Source: Palsa-883 sp035696165 (GTDB taxonomy: Bacteria > Pseudomonadota > Alphaproteobacteria > Acetobacterales > Acetobacteraceae). From it: DNA of 8,175 nt. Positions 1 through 7,590 of this stretch are shown here, piece by piece (the stretch's first letter is position 1; every line of letters starts with the position of its first letter). The notes below the pieces were generated by a model. It searched no databases, was not told where the DNA came from, and saw only the letters and a program-made list of their open reading frames with translations. Where the stretch lies: assembly GCA_035696165.1 (NCBI GenBank), contig DASRQX010000226.1, positions 1 through 8,175 on the forward strand. Reading direction: 5' to 3'. A program made the position numbers and the translations under genes.

Positions 1-2443
<2,443 letters not shown>

Positions 2444-2484
2444 CGACTGTCCTGACACCCTGCCGTCGTGTTGGTCGTTTGTAA

Positions 2485-2596
2485 GCAAGTCTGGTCTATG
2501 CAAAGCTCGTCTACGCAAGGCTCGTTTGTATCTGTATTAAGTCCCGTGCATCCGAGTCCGTCGTACGCAAGCCCCTCGCATGCAAGTCTGGGGCCT
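2485..2596. repeat. Degenerate 15-bp tandem repeats in the rpoB leader
   Basis: On the plus strand, units starting with GCAAG or GCAAA recur at exact 15-base spacing: 2485 (GCAAGTCTGGTCTAT), 2500 (GCAAAGCTCGTCTAC) and 2515 (GCAAGGCTCGTTTGT). After a diverged stretch containing a 19-base variant at 2548 come 2567 (GCAAGCCCCTCGCAT) and 2582 (GCAAGTCTGGGGCCT). On the rpoB sense strand each unit ends in TTGC. Fifteen bases is five codons, but no frame across them looks like a protein. Function is unknown. Confidence 0.55.
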
Positions 2597-2625
2597 CACC
2601 GAAAATCCGGCCACCCGGCTCGCTT

Positions 2626-2642
2626 CATGCGTCAGACGCATG
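2626..2642. promoter_or_regulatory. Perfect 17-bp palindrome in the rpoB leader
   Basis: CATGCGTCAGACGCATG is an 8-base perfect inverted repeat around a single A. It could be a DNA operator for a dimeric regulator, or a tight hairpin in the rpoB leader RNA. It lies about 180 bases before the rpoB start, in a gap with no genes. The symmetry is certain; the function is not. Confidence 0.4.
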
Positions 2643-2658
2643 CCAGCAAATGCGCTCC

Positions 2659-2702
2659 GTCCGCCGAAAACGGGTACGCGGACGAGAATCGGCTGATTCT
2701 CG
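2659..2702 (-). other. Two abutting stem-loops in the rplL-rpoB transcript
   Basis: The first stem, in transcription order, is 8 base pairs (CGAGAATC / GATTCTCG, 2683-2690 with 2695-2702) closed by a 4-base loop. It is followed at once by a 6-base-pair stem (2659-2664 with 2678-2683) with a 13-base loop. The two share base 2683, so full formation is nearly mutually exclusive at that base. No U run follows. They are candidates for an RNA processing or attenuation site between rplL and rpoB. Confidence 0.4.
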
Positions 2703-2728
2703 CCCGCTCCAGTTCGTGCCGGACATGC

Positions 2729-2752
2729 GCTCCCGGGGGAGCCCGCGTCGGG
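2729..2752 (-). other. Paired GC-rich hairpins downstream of rplL
   Basis: GCTCCCGGGGGAGC (2729-2742) folds as a GC-rich stem with a minimal loop. The next bases, CCCG-CGT-CGGG (2742-2752), form a second small hairpin. They lie 37-60 bases past the rplL stop. Without a following U tract they are more likely 3'-end stabilising or attenuating structures than a strong terminator. Confidence 0.35.
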
Positions 2753-2788
2753 AATGTGTTCGAGCCGTCTCGTTACCTGACCTCGCCG

Positions 2789-3166
2789 TCACTTCACCTC
2801 AACCGCGGCGCCCGCATCCTCAAGCATCTTGCGGATCTTGGCGGCCTCGTCCTTGTTGACGCCTTCCTTCACCGCCTTGGGCGCGCCCTCAACCAGATCC
2901 TTGGCCTCTTTCAGGCCAAGTCCAGTGATGGTACGCACCTCCTTGATAACGTTGATCTTCTTGTCGCCAGCCTTGGTCAGCATGACGGTAAATTCGGTCT
3001 GCTCCTCGACCGGGGCCGCCGCGGCCGCGGCAGCCGGTGCAGCGGCAGCCGCGACCGGCGCGGCGGCAGAGACGCCCCACTTCTCCTCTAGCAGCTTTGA
3101 GAGCTCCGCAGCCTCGATGACGGTGAGGCTGGACAGCTCGTCCACCAGCTTCTGTAGATCAGCCAT
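2789..3166 (-). CDS. rplL: 50S ribosomal protein L7/L12 (bL12)
   Basis: This is the stalk protein of the large ribosomal subunit, present as dimers on L10, which recruits and activates the translational GTPases EF-Tu, EF-G and IF2. At 125 residues it has the normal length. Residues 1-32 form the dimerising N-terminal domain (MADLQKLVDELSSLTVIEAAE). Residues 33-53 are the flexible alanine-rich hinge. Residues 55-125 form the C-terminal domain with the signature KINVIKEVR, TGLGLKEAKDLVEGAPK and the ending AGAAVEVK. The ATG at 3166 is preceded by AGAGGA about 9 bases upstream. It lies 89 bases downstream of rplJ; that gap holds a small hairpin (3210-3224, GCCGG-AATTA-CCGGC) but no terminator, consistent with co-transcription. 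Confidence 0.98.
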   Translation of the reverse strand: MADLQKLVDELSSLTVIEAAELSKLLEEKWGVSAAAPVAAAAAPAAAAAAAPVEEQTEFTVMLTKAGDKKINVIKEVRTITGLGLKEAKDLVEGAPKAVKEGVNKDEAAKIRKMLEDAGAAVEVK

Positions 3167-3255
3167 GTTCGTGTGTCCTCTAATCTAGACTTCGGTTGGT
3201 TCCTTGCAAGCCGGAATTACCGGCCGGCGGTTCAGGCATGTGTGCAGGGGATCGC

Positions 3256-3795
3256 TCAGGCCGCCTCCGGCAGCGCTTCCAGCACCTCATCGCGCTTGGC
3301 ATAAGCCCCGAAGACCCGCGCAAGCTGGCCAGCCGGGGCCTGCAGCACGCCGGCGAGCCTGGTGGCCGGGGTGTTCAGCATCCCCAGCAATCCGGCGCGC
3401 AGCGTCTCCAGGCTCGGCAGCTCGGCCAGCGCCTTGATCCCAGATACGTCGAGCATCTGGGTTCCAAGCGCACCGCCGATCAGCACCAGCTTCTCGTTGG
3501 TCTTGGCGAACTCAACAGCCGCCTTCGCCACTGCCACCGGGTCCTTCGACCACGCGAGCGCGGTCGGTCCCTTCAGCATCGGCTTGAGGCCGTTGAACCG
3601 GGTCCCTTCCAAGGCGAGGTGGGCCAGACGGTTCTTTGCGATCTTGAAGGTCGCGCCCGCGTCTCGCATGCGCCGGCGCAGAACGGTCGCCTCGGCCACG
3701 GTCAGTCCCTGGTTCTGGGTGACCACGACCATTGAGACATCCGCCAGCGCGGCAACGAGTCCGGCAACGAACTCCCGCTTTTCCGTACGGTCCAA
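3256..3795 (-). CDS. rplJ: 50S ribosomal protein L10 (uL10), TTG start
   Basis: L10 anchors the L7/L12 dimers to 23S rRNA at the GTPase-associated centre, and its complex with L12 classically represses its own mRNA. The product is 179 residues beginning (M)DRTEKREFVAGLVAAL. Features seen are LTVAEATVLRRRMRDAGATFKIAKNRLAHLALEGT at about residues 31-65 (RNA-binding globular domain), KGPTALAW at 75-82, and a C-terminal helical tail from about 125 to 179 that would carry L12 dimers. The start chosen is TTG at 3795. It places DRTEKR at the N-terminus as in other alphaproteobacterial L10 proteins, and GGAG lies 7 bases upstream. The frame stays open to an ATG at 4041, but that 82-residue extension resembles no L10 and crosses the hairpin-rich leader. 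The length is slightly above the usual 165-175. Confidence 0.96.
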   Translation of the reverse strand: MDRTEKREFVAGLVAALADVSMVVVTQNQGLTVAEATVLRRRMRDAGATFKIAKNRLAHLALEGTRFNGLKPMLKGPTALAWSKDPVAVAKAAVEFAKTNEKLVLIGGALGTQMLDVSGIKALAELPSLETLRAGLLGMLNTPATRLAGVLQAPAGQLARVFGAYAKRDEVLEALPEAA

Positions 3796-3806
3796 GTCTC
3801 GTCTCC
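3793..3806 (-). promoter_or_regulatory. rplJ: rplJ ribosome binding site and TTG initiation codon
   Basis: Read on the minus strand this is GGAGACGAGACTTG: a GGAG Shine-Dalgarno core, 7 bases, then TTG. There is no ATG or GTG nearby in frame that would give a family-like N-terminus. A weak initiation codon with a good Shine-Dalgarno fits a gene controlled at translation. The 7-base-pair stem at 3812-3840 ends only 5 bases upstream of the GGAG. Confidence 0.75.
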
Positions 3807-4223
3807 GTTGATGGCGGCACAACGCATTGCAGCGCCGCCAGTGGCCTGACGCGTGTGGACCGCGTCGGGCCGGGTTGCCCATGGACCGCACCAGGCGACC
3901 CCCGGGGCAGCGCCCAGAGGCGGGACCGGTACGGTCCGGTTCGCCTGTCCTTTGGGACCAAGCAGGATCCCCAGCCGGAACCGCCAATTGCCTAGACCCC
4001 GGATGATTCCGGGCGGACCCTCGGGACAGGCCCGAGGGCAAGGCCGCTGGCTTCCCCGTCTACCGCGCGCGGGCCTTGCGACCCTTTGAGATGCCCCGGG
4101 ATGATCCGGAACGGTCACGTGCGGTCTCGGACAGGTTCGGAAGCAGGTCCCCGGGGTCAAGTCCGGGAACAAACCCCTGCCCGCCTGCCCCAGCCTTCAC
4201 TGGTGCAGGCGTATCTCGTGTCT
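3796..4223 (-). promoter_or_regulatory. rplJ (L10) leader region with a chain of stem-loops
   Basis: This 428-base gap between rplA and rplJ contains no credible gene. Going downstream on the minus strand, perfect or near-perfect stems are: 8 bp GCAAGGCC/GGCCTTGC (4038-4045 with 4072-4079); 8 bp CCCTCGGG/CCCGAGGG (4018-4025 with 4031-4038); 6 bp CCCGGA/TCCGGG (3998-4003 with 4008-4013); a two-tier stem AGGCG/CGCCT enclosing ACCGG/CCGGT (3918-3946); a two-tier stem GGCC/GGCC enclosing GACGCG/CGCGTC (3843-3871); and 7 bp TGGCGGC/GCCGCCA (3812-3818 with 3834-3840) beside the Shine-Dalgarno. Many bacteria place an L10-L12 binding leader here. That role is inferred from position and structure; the exact protein-binding fold was not identified. 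A promoter may also lie here, but I found no clear one. Confidence 0.6.
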
Positions 4224-4916
4224 TCAGGCTCCCAGCGTGCTGATGTCCACCCGGATGCCCGGGCCCATCGTCGAGCTGAGGGACGCCTTCTTCAGATAAG
4301 TACCCTTGGCGCCGGCCGGCTTCGCCTTCTGGATCGCATCGGCCAATGCCTTGGCATTCTCGATCAGCTTGGCCTCGTCGAAGCTCACTTTGCCGATGCC
4401 GGCGTGGATAATGCCGGCTTTCTCGGCGCGGTACTCCACCTGGCCGGCCTTGGCGGCGCTGACGGCGCCCTTTACGTCCATCGTCACGGTGCCGAGACGG
4501 GGGTTCGGCATCAGCCCGCGTGGGCCGAGAATCTTACCCAGCCGGCCGACCACGCCCATCATGTCGGGGGTCGCGATACAGCGATCGAAATTGATCTCGC
4601 CGGCCTGGATCTTCTCCGCCAGGTCCTCGGCGCCCACCACGTCGGCGCCTGCCGCCTGCGCCTCCTCGGCCTTGGGACCGCGGGCAAACACGCCGATCCG
4701 CACCGTCTTGCCAGTGCCGTTGGGCAGGCTGGTCAGGCCGCGCACCATCTGGTCGGCGTGGCGCGGGTCGATGCCCAGGTTCATCGACATCTCGACCGTT
4801 TCGTCGAATTTCGCCTTGGAGGTCTGCTTCACCAGCTTGATCGCGTCCTCCAGCGAATAGGATTTGGTCGCGTCGATCGCCGCCTTGGCCCCGGCCAGCC
4901 GCTTGTTCTTGGCCAT
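4224..4916 (-). CDS. rplA: 50S ribosomal protein L1 (uL1)
   Basis: L1 forms the mobile L1 stalk beside the ribosomal E site and helps release deacylated tRNA. In many bacteria it also represses translation of the rplK-rplA mRNA. The product is 230 residues (E. coli 234), from MAKNKRLAGAKAAID to IRVDISTLGA. The L1 signature is clear: TPDMMGVVGRLGKILGPRGL starting at residue 116, followed by MPNPRLGTV. LPNGTGKTVRIGVFARG at about 64-80 is also typical. The ATG at 4916 was preferred over an in-frame ATG at 4952 because the latter adds MPWACPWWRADS, which is simply the rplK 3' end in another frame. Only 4 bases separate it from the rplK stop, so the two are translationally coupled. Confidence 0.98.
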   Translation of the reverse strand: MAKNKRLAGAKAAIDATKSYSLEDAIKLVKQTSKAKFDETVEMSMNLGIDPRHADQMVRGLTSLPNGTGKTVRIGVFARGPKAEEAQAAGADVVGAEDLAEKIQAGEINFDRCIATPDMMGVVGRLGKILGPRGLMPNPRLGTVTMDVKGAVSAAKAGQVEYRAEKAGIIHAGIGKVSFDEAKLIENAKALADAIQKAKPAGAKGTYLKKASLSSTMGPGIRVDISTLGA

Positions 4917-4920
4917 CGAG

Positions 4921-5355
4921 TCAGCCCTCCACCACGGACAGGCCCATGGCACGGGCGGACCCCGCCAGCATGCGCACCGCGCCTTCGACGTCGTTGGCGT
5001 TCATGTCCTTCATCTTGACCGCCGCGATTTCGCGCAACTGCGTCATCGTCACCCTGCCGATCGGCGCGCCCTTGCCCGGCGCGGTGGTGCCCTTCTCAAT
5101 CCCCGCCGCCTTCTTGAGGAAATAGGTGTTGGGCGGCGTCTTGGTGATGAAGCTGAAGCTGCGGTCGCCGAACGCGGTGATCACCACGGGAACTGGCATG
5201 CCGGGTTCCATGTTCTGGGTGACCGCGTTGAATTCCTTGCAGAAGGCCATTATGTTCAGGCCGCGCTGGCCGAGTGCCGGCCCGACCGGTGGTGACGGGT
5301 TGGCCTTGCCGGCCGGTATTTGTAACTTGATGTAGCCGACGATCTTCTTCGCCAT
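4921..5355 (-). CDS. rplK: 50S ribosomal protein L11 (uL11)
   Basis: L11 binds 23S rRNA in the GTPase-associated centre next to the L10/L12 stalk, takes part in factor binding and stringent-response signalling, and forms part of the thiostrepton site. The product is 144 residues (E. coli 142), MAKKIVGYIKLQIPAGKANP onward. The N-terminal domain carries PSPPVGPALGQRGLNIMAFC (residues 20-39), including the proline-rich helix at which thiostrepton acts. The C-terminal rRNA-binding domain ends with KMKDMNANDVEGAVRMLAGS and ARAMGLSVVEG. The ATG at 5355 follows a short-spaced AGGG. It is the first gene of the ribosomal run seen here: nusG, normally just upstream, is absent. Confidence 0.98.
   Translation of the reverse strand: MAKKIVGYIKLQIPAGKANPSPPVGPALGQRGLNIMAFCKEFNAVTQNMEPGMPVPVVITAFGDRSFSFITKTPPNTYFLKKAAGIEKGTTAPGKGAPIGRVTMTQLREIAAVKMKDMNANDVEGAVRMLAGSARAMGLSVVEG
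4925..4930 (-). promoter_or_regulatory. rplA Shine-Dalgarno inside the rplK 3' end
   Basis: GGAGGG on the minus strand lies within the last codons of rplK, 8 bases before the rplA ATG. It fixes the rplA start at 4916 and means ribosomes finishing rplK can reinitiate directly on rplA. Confidence 0.8.
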
Positions 5356-5927
5356 GATCCCTGGTCCAGTGCGTACGCTAAGGGACCGCGGTGCAAACGA
5401 CGCAAGCCGCCGGTAGTCCGGCGGTGGGCGTCTCCCGCGTTCCGTATGGAGGCGGGGCGTTTACGCGATGCGGGCGGGCGAGTCCAGGGGGGTTTTCGCG
5501 GCACGCTCGCGACGGCCGCCGGTGTCACCAGGAAGCCGCGGGTTCTGGCGACGGTGTCGCAGGACCGGCAAGCACATCAGGGCGGGGCGACGGCTAGACC
5601 GTCCGGGTGAAACGCTCGCAACCCTCCTGAAACCGTGCGAAGTCACCTTGCCTTTCCCGGTTGTCCTCCGGGCTGCGCGGTTGGGTGGGTGACTAGGACT
5701 ACTCCACTCGGACGCCCACCAGCGGCGCTCCGATGGAATTCAAACCCAGCGCTCGGTTAATTTCAGCCGAGGGCCATGGTCCTATCGGATAAATCTCGTT
5801 TCCGATATCGACCCGCACCGATCGAGCGCAGGCGACGGTCTACTCCCGCTTCCGCCGGCGGCCGTTGCGCATCGACCTGCGATGACGCATTGGCCCCAGA
5901 ACTGGCGTCCCAAACCCGGTCGCCGCA
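5356..5927 (-). other. Intergenic region between the transporter and rplK; no nusG or secE
   Basis: These 572 bases contain no recognisable gene. Besides the rplK leader hairpin they hold several dyads: a 9-base-pair stem with one bulged base at 5866-5889, about 40 bases past the transporter stop; a 7-base inverted repeat TATCGGA/TCCGATA (5783-5789 with 5801-5807); CTCGG/CCGAG (5752-5756 with 5767-5771); and CCCGG/CCGGG (5656-5660 with 5668-5672). None is followed by a U run on the minus strand, so no intrinsic terminator insulates rplK from the transporter. A weak promoter-like pair (TTGCGA, 17 bases, TCTAGC; 5621 down to 5593) is present but unconvincing. The stretch near 5715-5810 is visibly more A+T-rich than its surroundings. 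Confidence 0.6.
5387..5439 (-). promoter_or_regulatory. Nested three-tier hairpin in the rplK 5' leader (candidate L1 autoregulatory site)
   Basis: On the minus strand a 53-base segment folds into three perfectly complementary, nested stems: outer CGCGG/CCGCG (5435-5439 with 5387-5391), middle GACGC/GCGTC (5428-5432 with 5399-5403), and inner CCGCCGG/CCGGCGG (5418-5424 with 5407-5413) closed by ACTA. Between the outer and middle stems there is a strongly asymmetric internal loop (2 bases against 7). It ends 31 bases before the rplK ATG. L1 repression sites in rplK-rplA leaders mimic the 23S L1 site, which is two helices joined by an asymmetric internal loop. The assignment to L1 is inference; the base pairing is directly visible. 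Confidence 0.5.
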
Positions 5928-7223
5928 TCAGAACGCGCCGGCGATACCGGCGTAGAGGCCGACCCCGGACACGGCAATGAACGCGACGGCTACCACCGCG
6001 GCGTATGTGCCCCGCAGCCGCAACGGCTCCGGCAGGGCAGTGCGGGCGAGGCGGTACAGAAAGCTGAGAACCAGCGGCAGCAGCAGCGCGTTCAGCACAC
6101 CGGCGGTGATCGAGAGGCTGACCGGGTTGATCCCCGACGTGACCACTGCGCCGCCAGCCACCAGCATCAGCGTCAGCGACCCGTAGAACCATGGCGCCTG
6201 CCTCGGGTGGTGCTCCAGCGAGTGCTTCACGCCCAGCACTTCTCCAGCGGTCCAGGCAAGCGTCAGGCAGACCACAATGGTGGCGACCAGCGCGCCGCCG
6301 GATAGCCCAAGGATGAAGACGGCCCGGCCGATTCCGGCGCCCAGCGTCGCGGTGAACGCGGTTTCGATCTGCGGCACCGTGTCCAGCTTCGCGCCTGTGC
6401 CGAGCGTCGCGCCAGCCGCGAGCAGCAATGCCGACGTGATCGTCTGACAGAGCACCACGGCCGCCAGCGTTTCCACCCGCGCACCTCTGATATACTTTGG
6501 GCCAAGCCCTTTGTCGACGCTGGCCGACTGCTGATACAGCAGCACCCAGGGGATGACGCTGGTGCCGAGGTTGGCCGCGAGCAGATACAGATACCCGGAG
6601 TCACTCAAGGGCAATTCCCCGGCCTGCTGCAGGATCGGCGCGAACCCCGGCTCCGCGCGCCAGGCCATGACCAGGAAGGCGAGCTCGAACAGGCCAAAAA
6701 ACAGGGCGACGCGCTCGACCGAGCGGTAGGAGCCGGTGACCACCATCAGGATCAGGCCGCCGACGATGCCAACCATGGCGACCGGCACGGGCAGGCCGAA
6801 TGCCTGGGCGGCGCCCGCCAGACCGCTCATCTCGCTAACCAAGGCCCCGAAGCAGCTGATGCAGAGGGCGATCAGCAACAGGGCGGCTTGCACGCGGCCG
6901 AAGTGCCGCAAGACCAGCTCGGCGGCGCCCTGTCGCGCGCCAAGCCCAAGGCGCAGCGCCAGCTCCTGGGCCATGAACATGAACGGGATCAGCAGCAGGT
7001 TCGGCAGCAGCAGGCGGTAGCCCCATCGCGCGCCGCTCTGCGCGACAGTGATGACGCTGCCCGCGTCGGTGTCCGCGAGCATGGCGACCAGGCCGGGTCC
7101 GGCGGCGAATGCCAGATGGCGCCACCGCAAGCGCCGCGCGACCGCCGCGCAGCGTTCGCCGGCCGGGGTGGGCGTGCTGTCGCGATCGTCCGGGACGGGC
7201 GTGCTGTCACGATCGTCAGCCAT
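5928..7223 (-). CDS. NRAMP/SLC11-family divalent metal transporter, divergent (magnesium-transporter-like metal site)
   Basis: A 431-residue inner-membrane protein with about 11 hydrophobic segments, the usual number for prokaryotic NRAMP proteins: roughly 37-62, 67-92, 111-132, 140-163, 170-188, 209-232, 250-273, 300-327, 346-362, 373-400 and 406-428. TM1 reads GPGLVAMLADTDAGSVITVA, aligning with the NRAMP GPGFLV..DPGN region. TM2 ends AQELALRLGL, like the family's Q-x-L-A-x-R-L-G. The metal site is altered: DPGN is DAGS (residues 53-56; Asp kept, Asn lost), and the TM6 MPH motif is IPW (224-226), losing the methionine thought to favour Mn and Fe over Mg and Ca. Loss of that methionine marks the NRAMP-related magnesium transporters, so Mg2+ or a broader divalent substrate is the inference; MntH is less likely. 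ATG 7223 is chosen because GGGGA lies 5 bases upstream and the longer open frame has no family resemblance. A soluble N-terminus carries a 9-residue tandem repeat. It points toward rplK. Confidence 0.88.
   Translation of the reverse strand: MADDRDSTPVPDDRDSTPTPAGERCAAVARRLRWRHLAFAAGPGLVAMLADTDAGSVITVAQSGARWGYRLLLPNLLLIPFMFMAQELALRLGLGARQGAAELVLRHFGRVQAALLLIALCISCFGALVSEMSGLAGAAQAFGLPVPVAMVGIVGGLILMVVTGSYRSVERVALFFGLFELAFLVMAWRAEPGFAPILQQAGELPLSDSGYLYLLAANLGTSVIPWVLLYQQSASVDKGLGPKYIRGARVETLAAVVLCQTITSALLLAAGATLGTGAKLDTVPQIETAFTATLGAGIGRAVFILGLSGGALVATIVVCLTLAWTAGEVLGVKHSLEHHPRQAPWFYGSLTLMLVAGGAVVTSGINPVSLSITAGVLNALLLPLVLSFLYRLARTALPEPLRLRGTYAAVVAVAFIAVSGVGLYAGIAGAF
7164..7217 (-). repeat. 27-bp tandem repeat encoding the transporter's acidic N-terminus
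   Basis: Two adjacent 27-base units encode DDRDSTPVP and DDRDSTPTP (residues 3-20). The core GGGCGTGCTGTC is identical in both copies on the plus strand (7170 and 7197), and the next nine bases differ at one position. The unit is a whole number of codons, so copy-number change would keep the frame. It precedes the first membrane segment and probably forms a disordered cytoplasmic tail. Confidence 0.75.
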
Positions 7224-7590
7224 CGAGGTCCCCGCTCCTGCGACGCATGGGTGCCGTCGAGATAGCGCGTAACCCCGGTGCAGCGCAGCGGCTGTGTATG
7301 CGAGACCACAAATCCTGGCCGTTACGGGCTGGCGGACGACAGCAAGGCGGTCCCGGTCGTCCCGACCGTTGGTGTGGCTGGGATTATGCCGGGTTGTTAC
7401 CGTTCCAGACCGGTCCGTACCCGACCGAACCCCTGGATCGCTAACGATATGCCTGTTCGCCTGTGGCGTCTCGGTTCCATGTCGATGACCAGCGGTTCTC
7501 AATGCGAGTGAGTAGCGTTCTGAGTCTGCCCGGGCGGTGTGGCCGAGCGGTGCCGACCAGAGGCGAGTTGTGCTTGGACTGAGTGCAATC
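7224..7590. other. Gene-free region upstream of the transporter
   Basis: This 367-base stretch should hold the transporter promoter (minus strand) and the flank of the insertion sequence. Visible elements are a 6-base-pair hairpin CGGTCG-TCC-CGACCG (7354-7368), the 8-base palindrome GACCGGTC (7408-7415), and a Fur-box-like dyad (7501-7519). CATAAT on the minus strand near 7385 resembles a -10 element but has no matching -35. No RNA gene or complete protein frame is supported. Confidence 0.5.
7501..7519. promoter_or_regulatory. Fur-box-like dyad
   Basis: AATGCGAGTGAGTAGCGTT matches 13 of 19 positions of the AATGAT-AATGAT-T-ATCATT form of the Fur box and is itself symmetric at 6 of 9 base pairs. 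It is about 280 bases upstream of the transporter ATG, farther than usual for an operator, and could equally have served a plus-strand gene now separated by the insertion sequence. This is a suggestion from pattern only. Confidence 0.25.

Larger units (their letters stand above)
2444..2788 (-). promoter_or_regulatory. rplL-rpoB intergenic leader, structured and non-coding
   Basis: This 345-base gap separates the rplL stop from the rpoB ATG. No reading frame in it shows coding character. It is dense in secondary structure: two adjacent short hairpins (2729-2752), two abutting stem-loops (2659-2702), a 17-base palindrome (2626-2642) and a run of degenerate 15-base repeats (2485-2596). In E. coli the equivalent gap holds a partial attenuator and an RNase III site that lower rpoB expression relative to rplL. 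A similar role is inferred here from position. None of the minus-strand hairpins is followed by a U tract, so none is a classical intrinsic terminator. I could not identify a convincing rpoB promoter. Confidence 0.6.

Noticed and set aside
2468..3091. Plus-strand frame of 207 codons spanning the rpoB leader and the antisense of rplL.
   Set aside because: The second half is antisense to rplL and the first half is repeat-rich leader; no protein family is recognisable.
3796..4041. Open minus frame extending L10 by 82 residues to an ATG at 4041.
   Set aside because: The extra sequence (arginine/proline-rich, unlike any L10) is translated leader hairpins. TTG at 3795 gives the family N-terminus with a Shine-Dalgarno.
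5593..5621. Possible rplK promoter TTGCGA-17-TCTAGC on the minus strand.
   Set aside because: The -10 matches only half of the consensus, and such matches are common by chance; not enough to call without start-site data.
5722..5745. GGTTTGAATTCC on the minus strand, like a tRNA T-loop.
   Set aside because: The invariant cytosine of the T-loop is missing and no cloverleaf can be built around it.
6736..7265. Plus-strand frames opposite the transporter.
   Set aside because: They are antisense shadows with low-complexity composition and no membrane or family features of their own.
7538..7560. GGTGTGGCCGAGCGGTGCC, which resembles the 5' half of a serine or leucine tRNA (D-arm).
   Set aside because: No anticodon arm, T-loop or acceptor partner follows within the expected distance.
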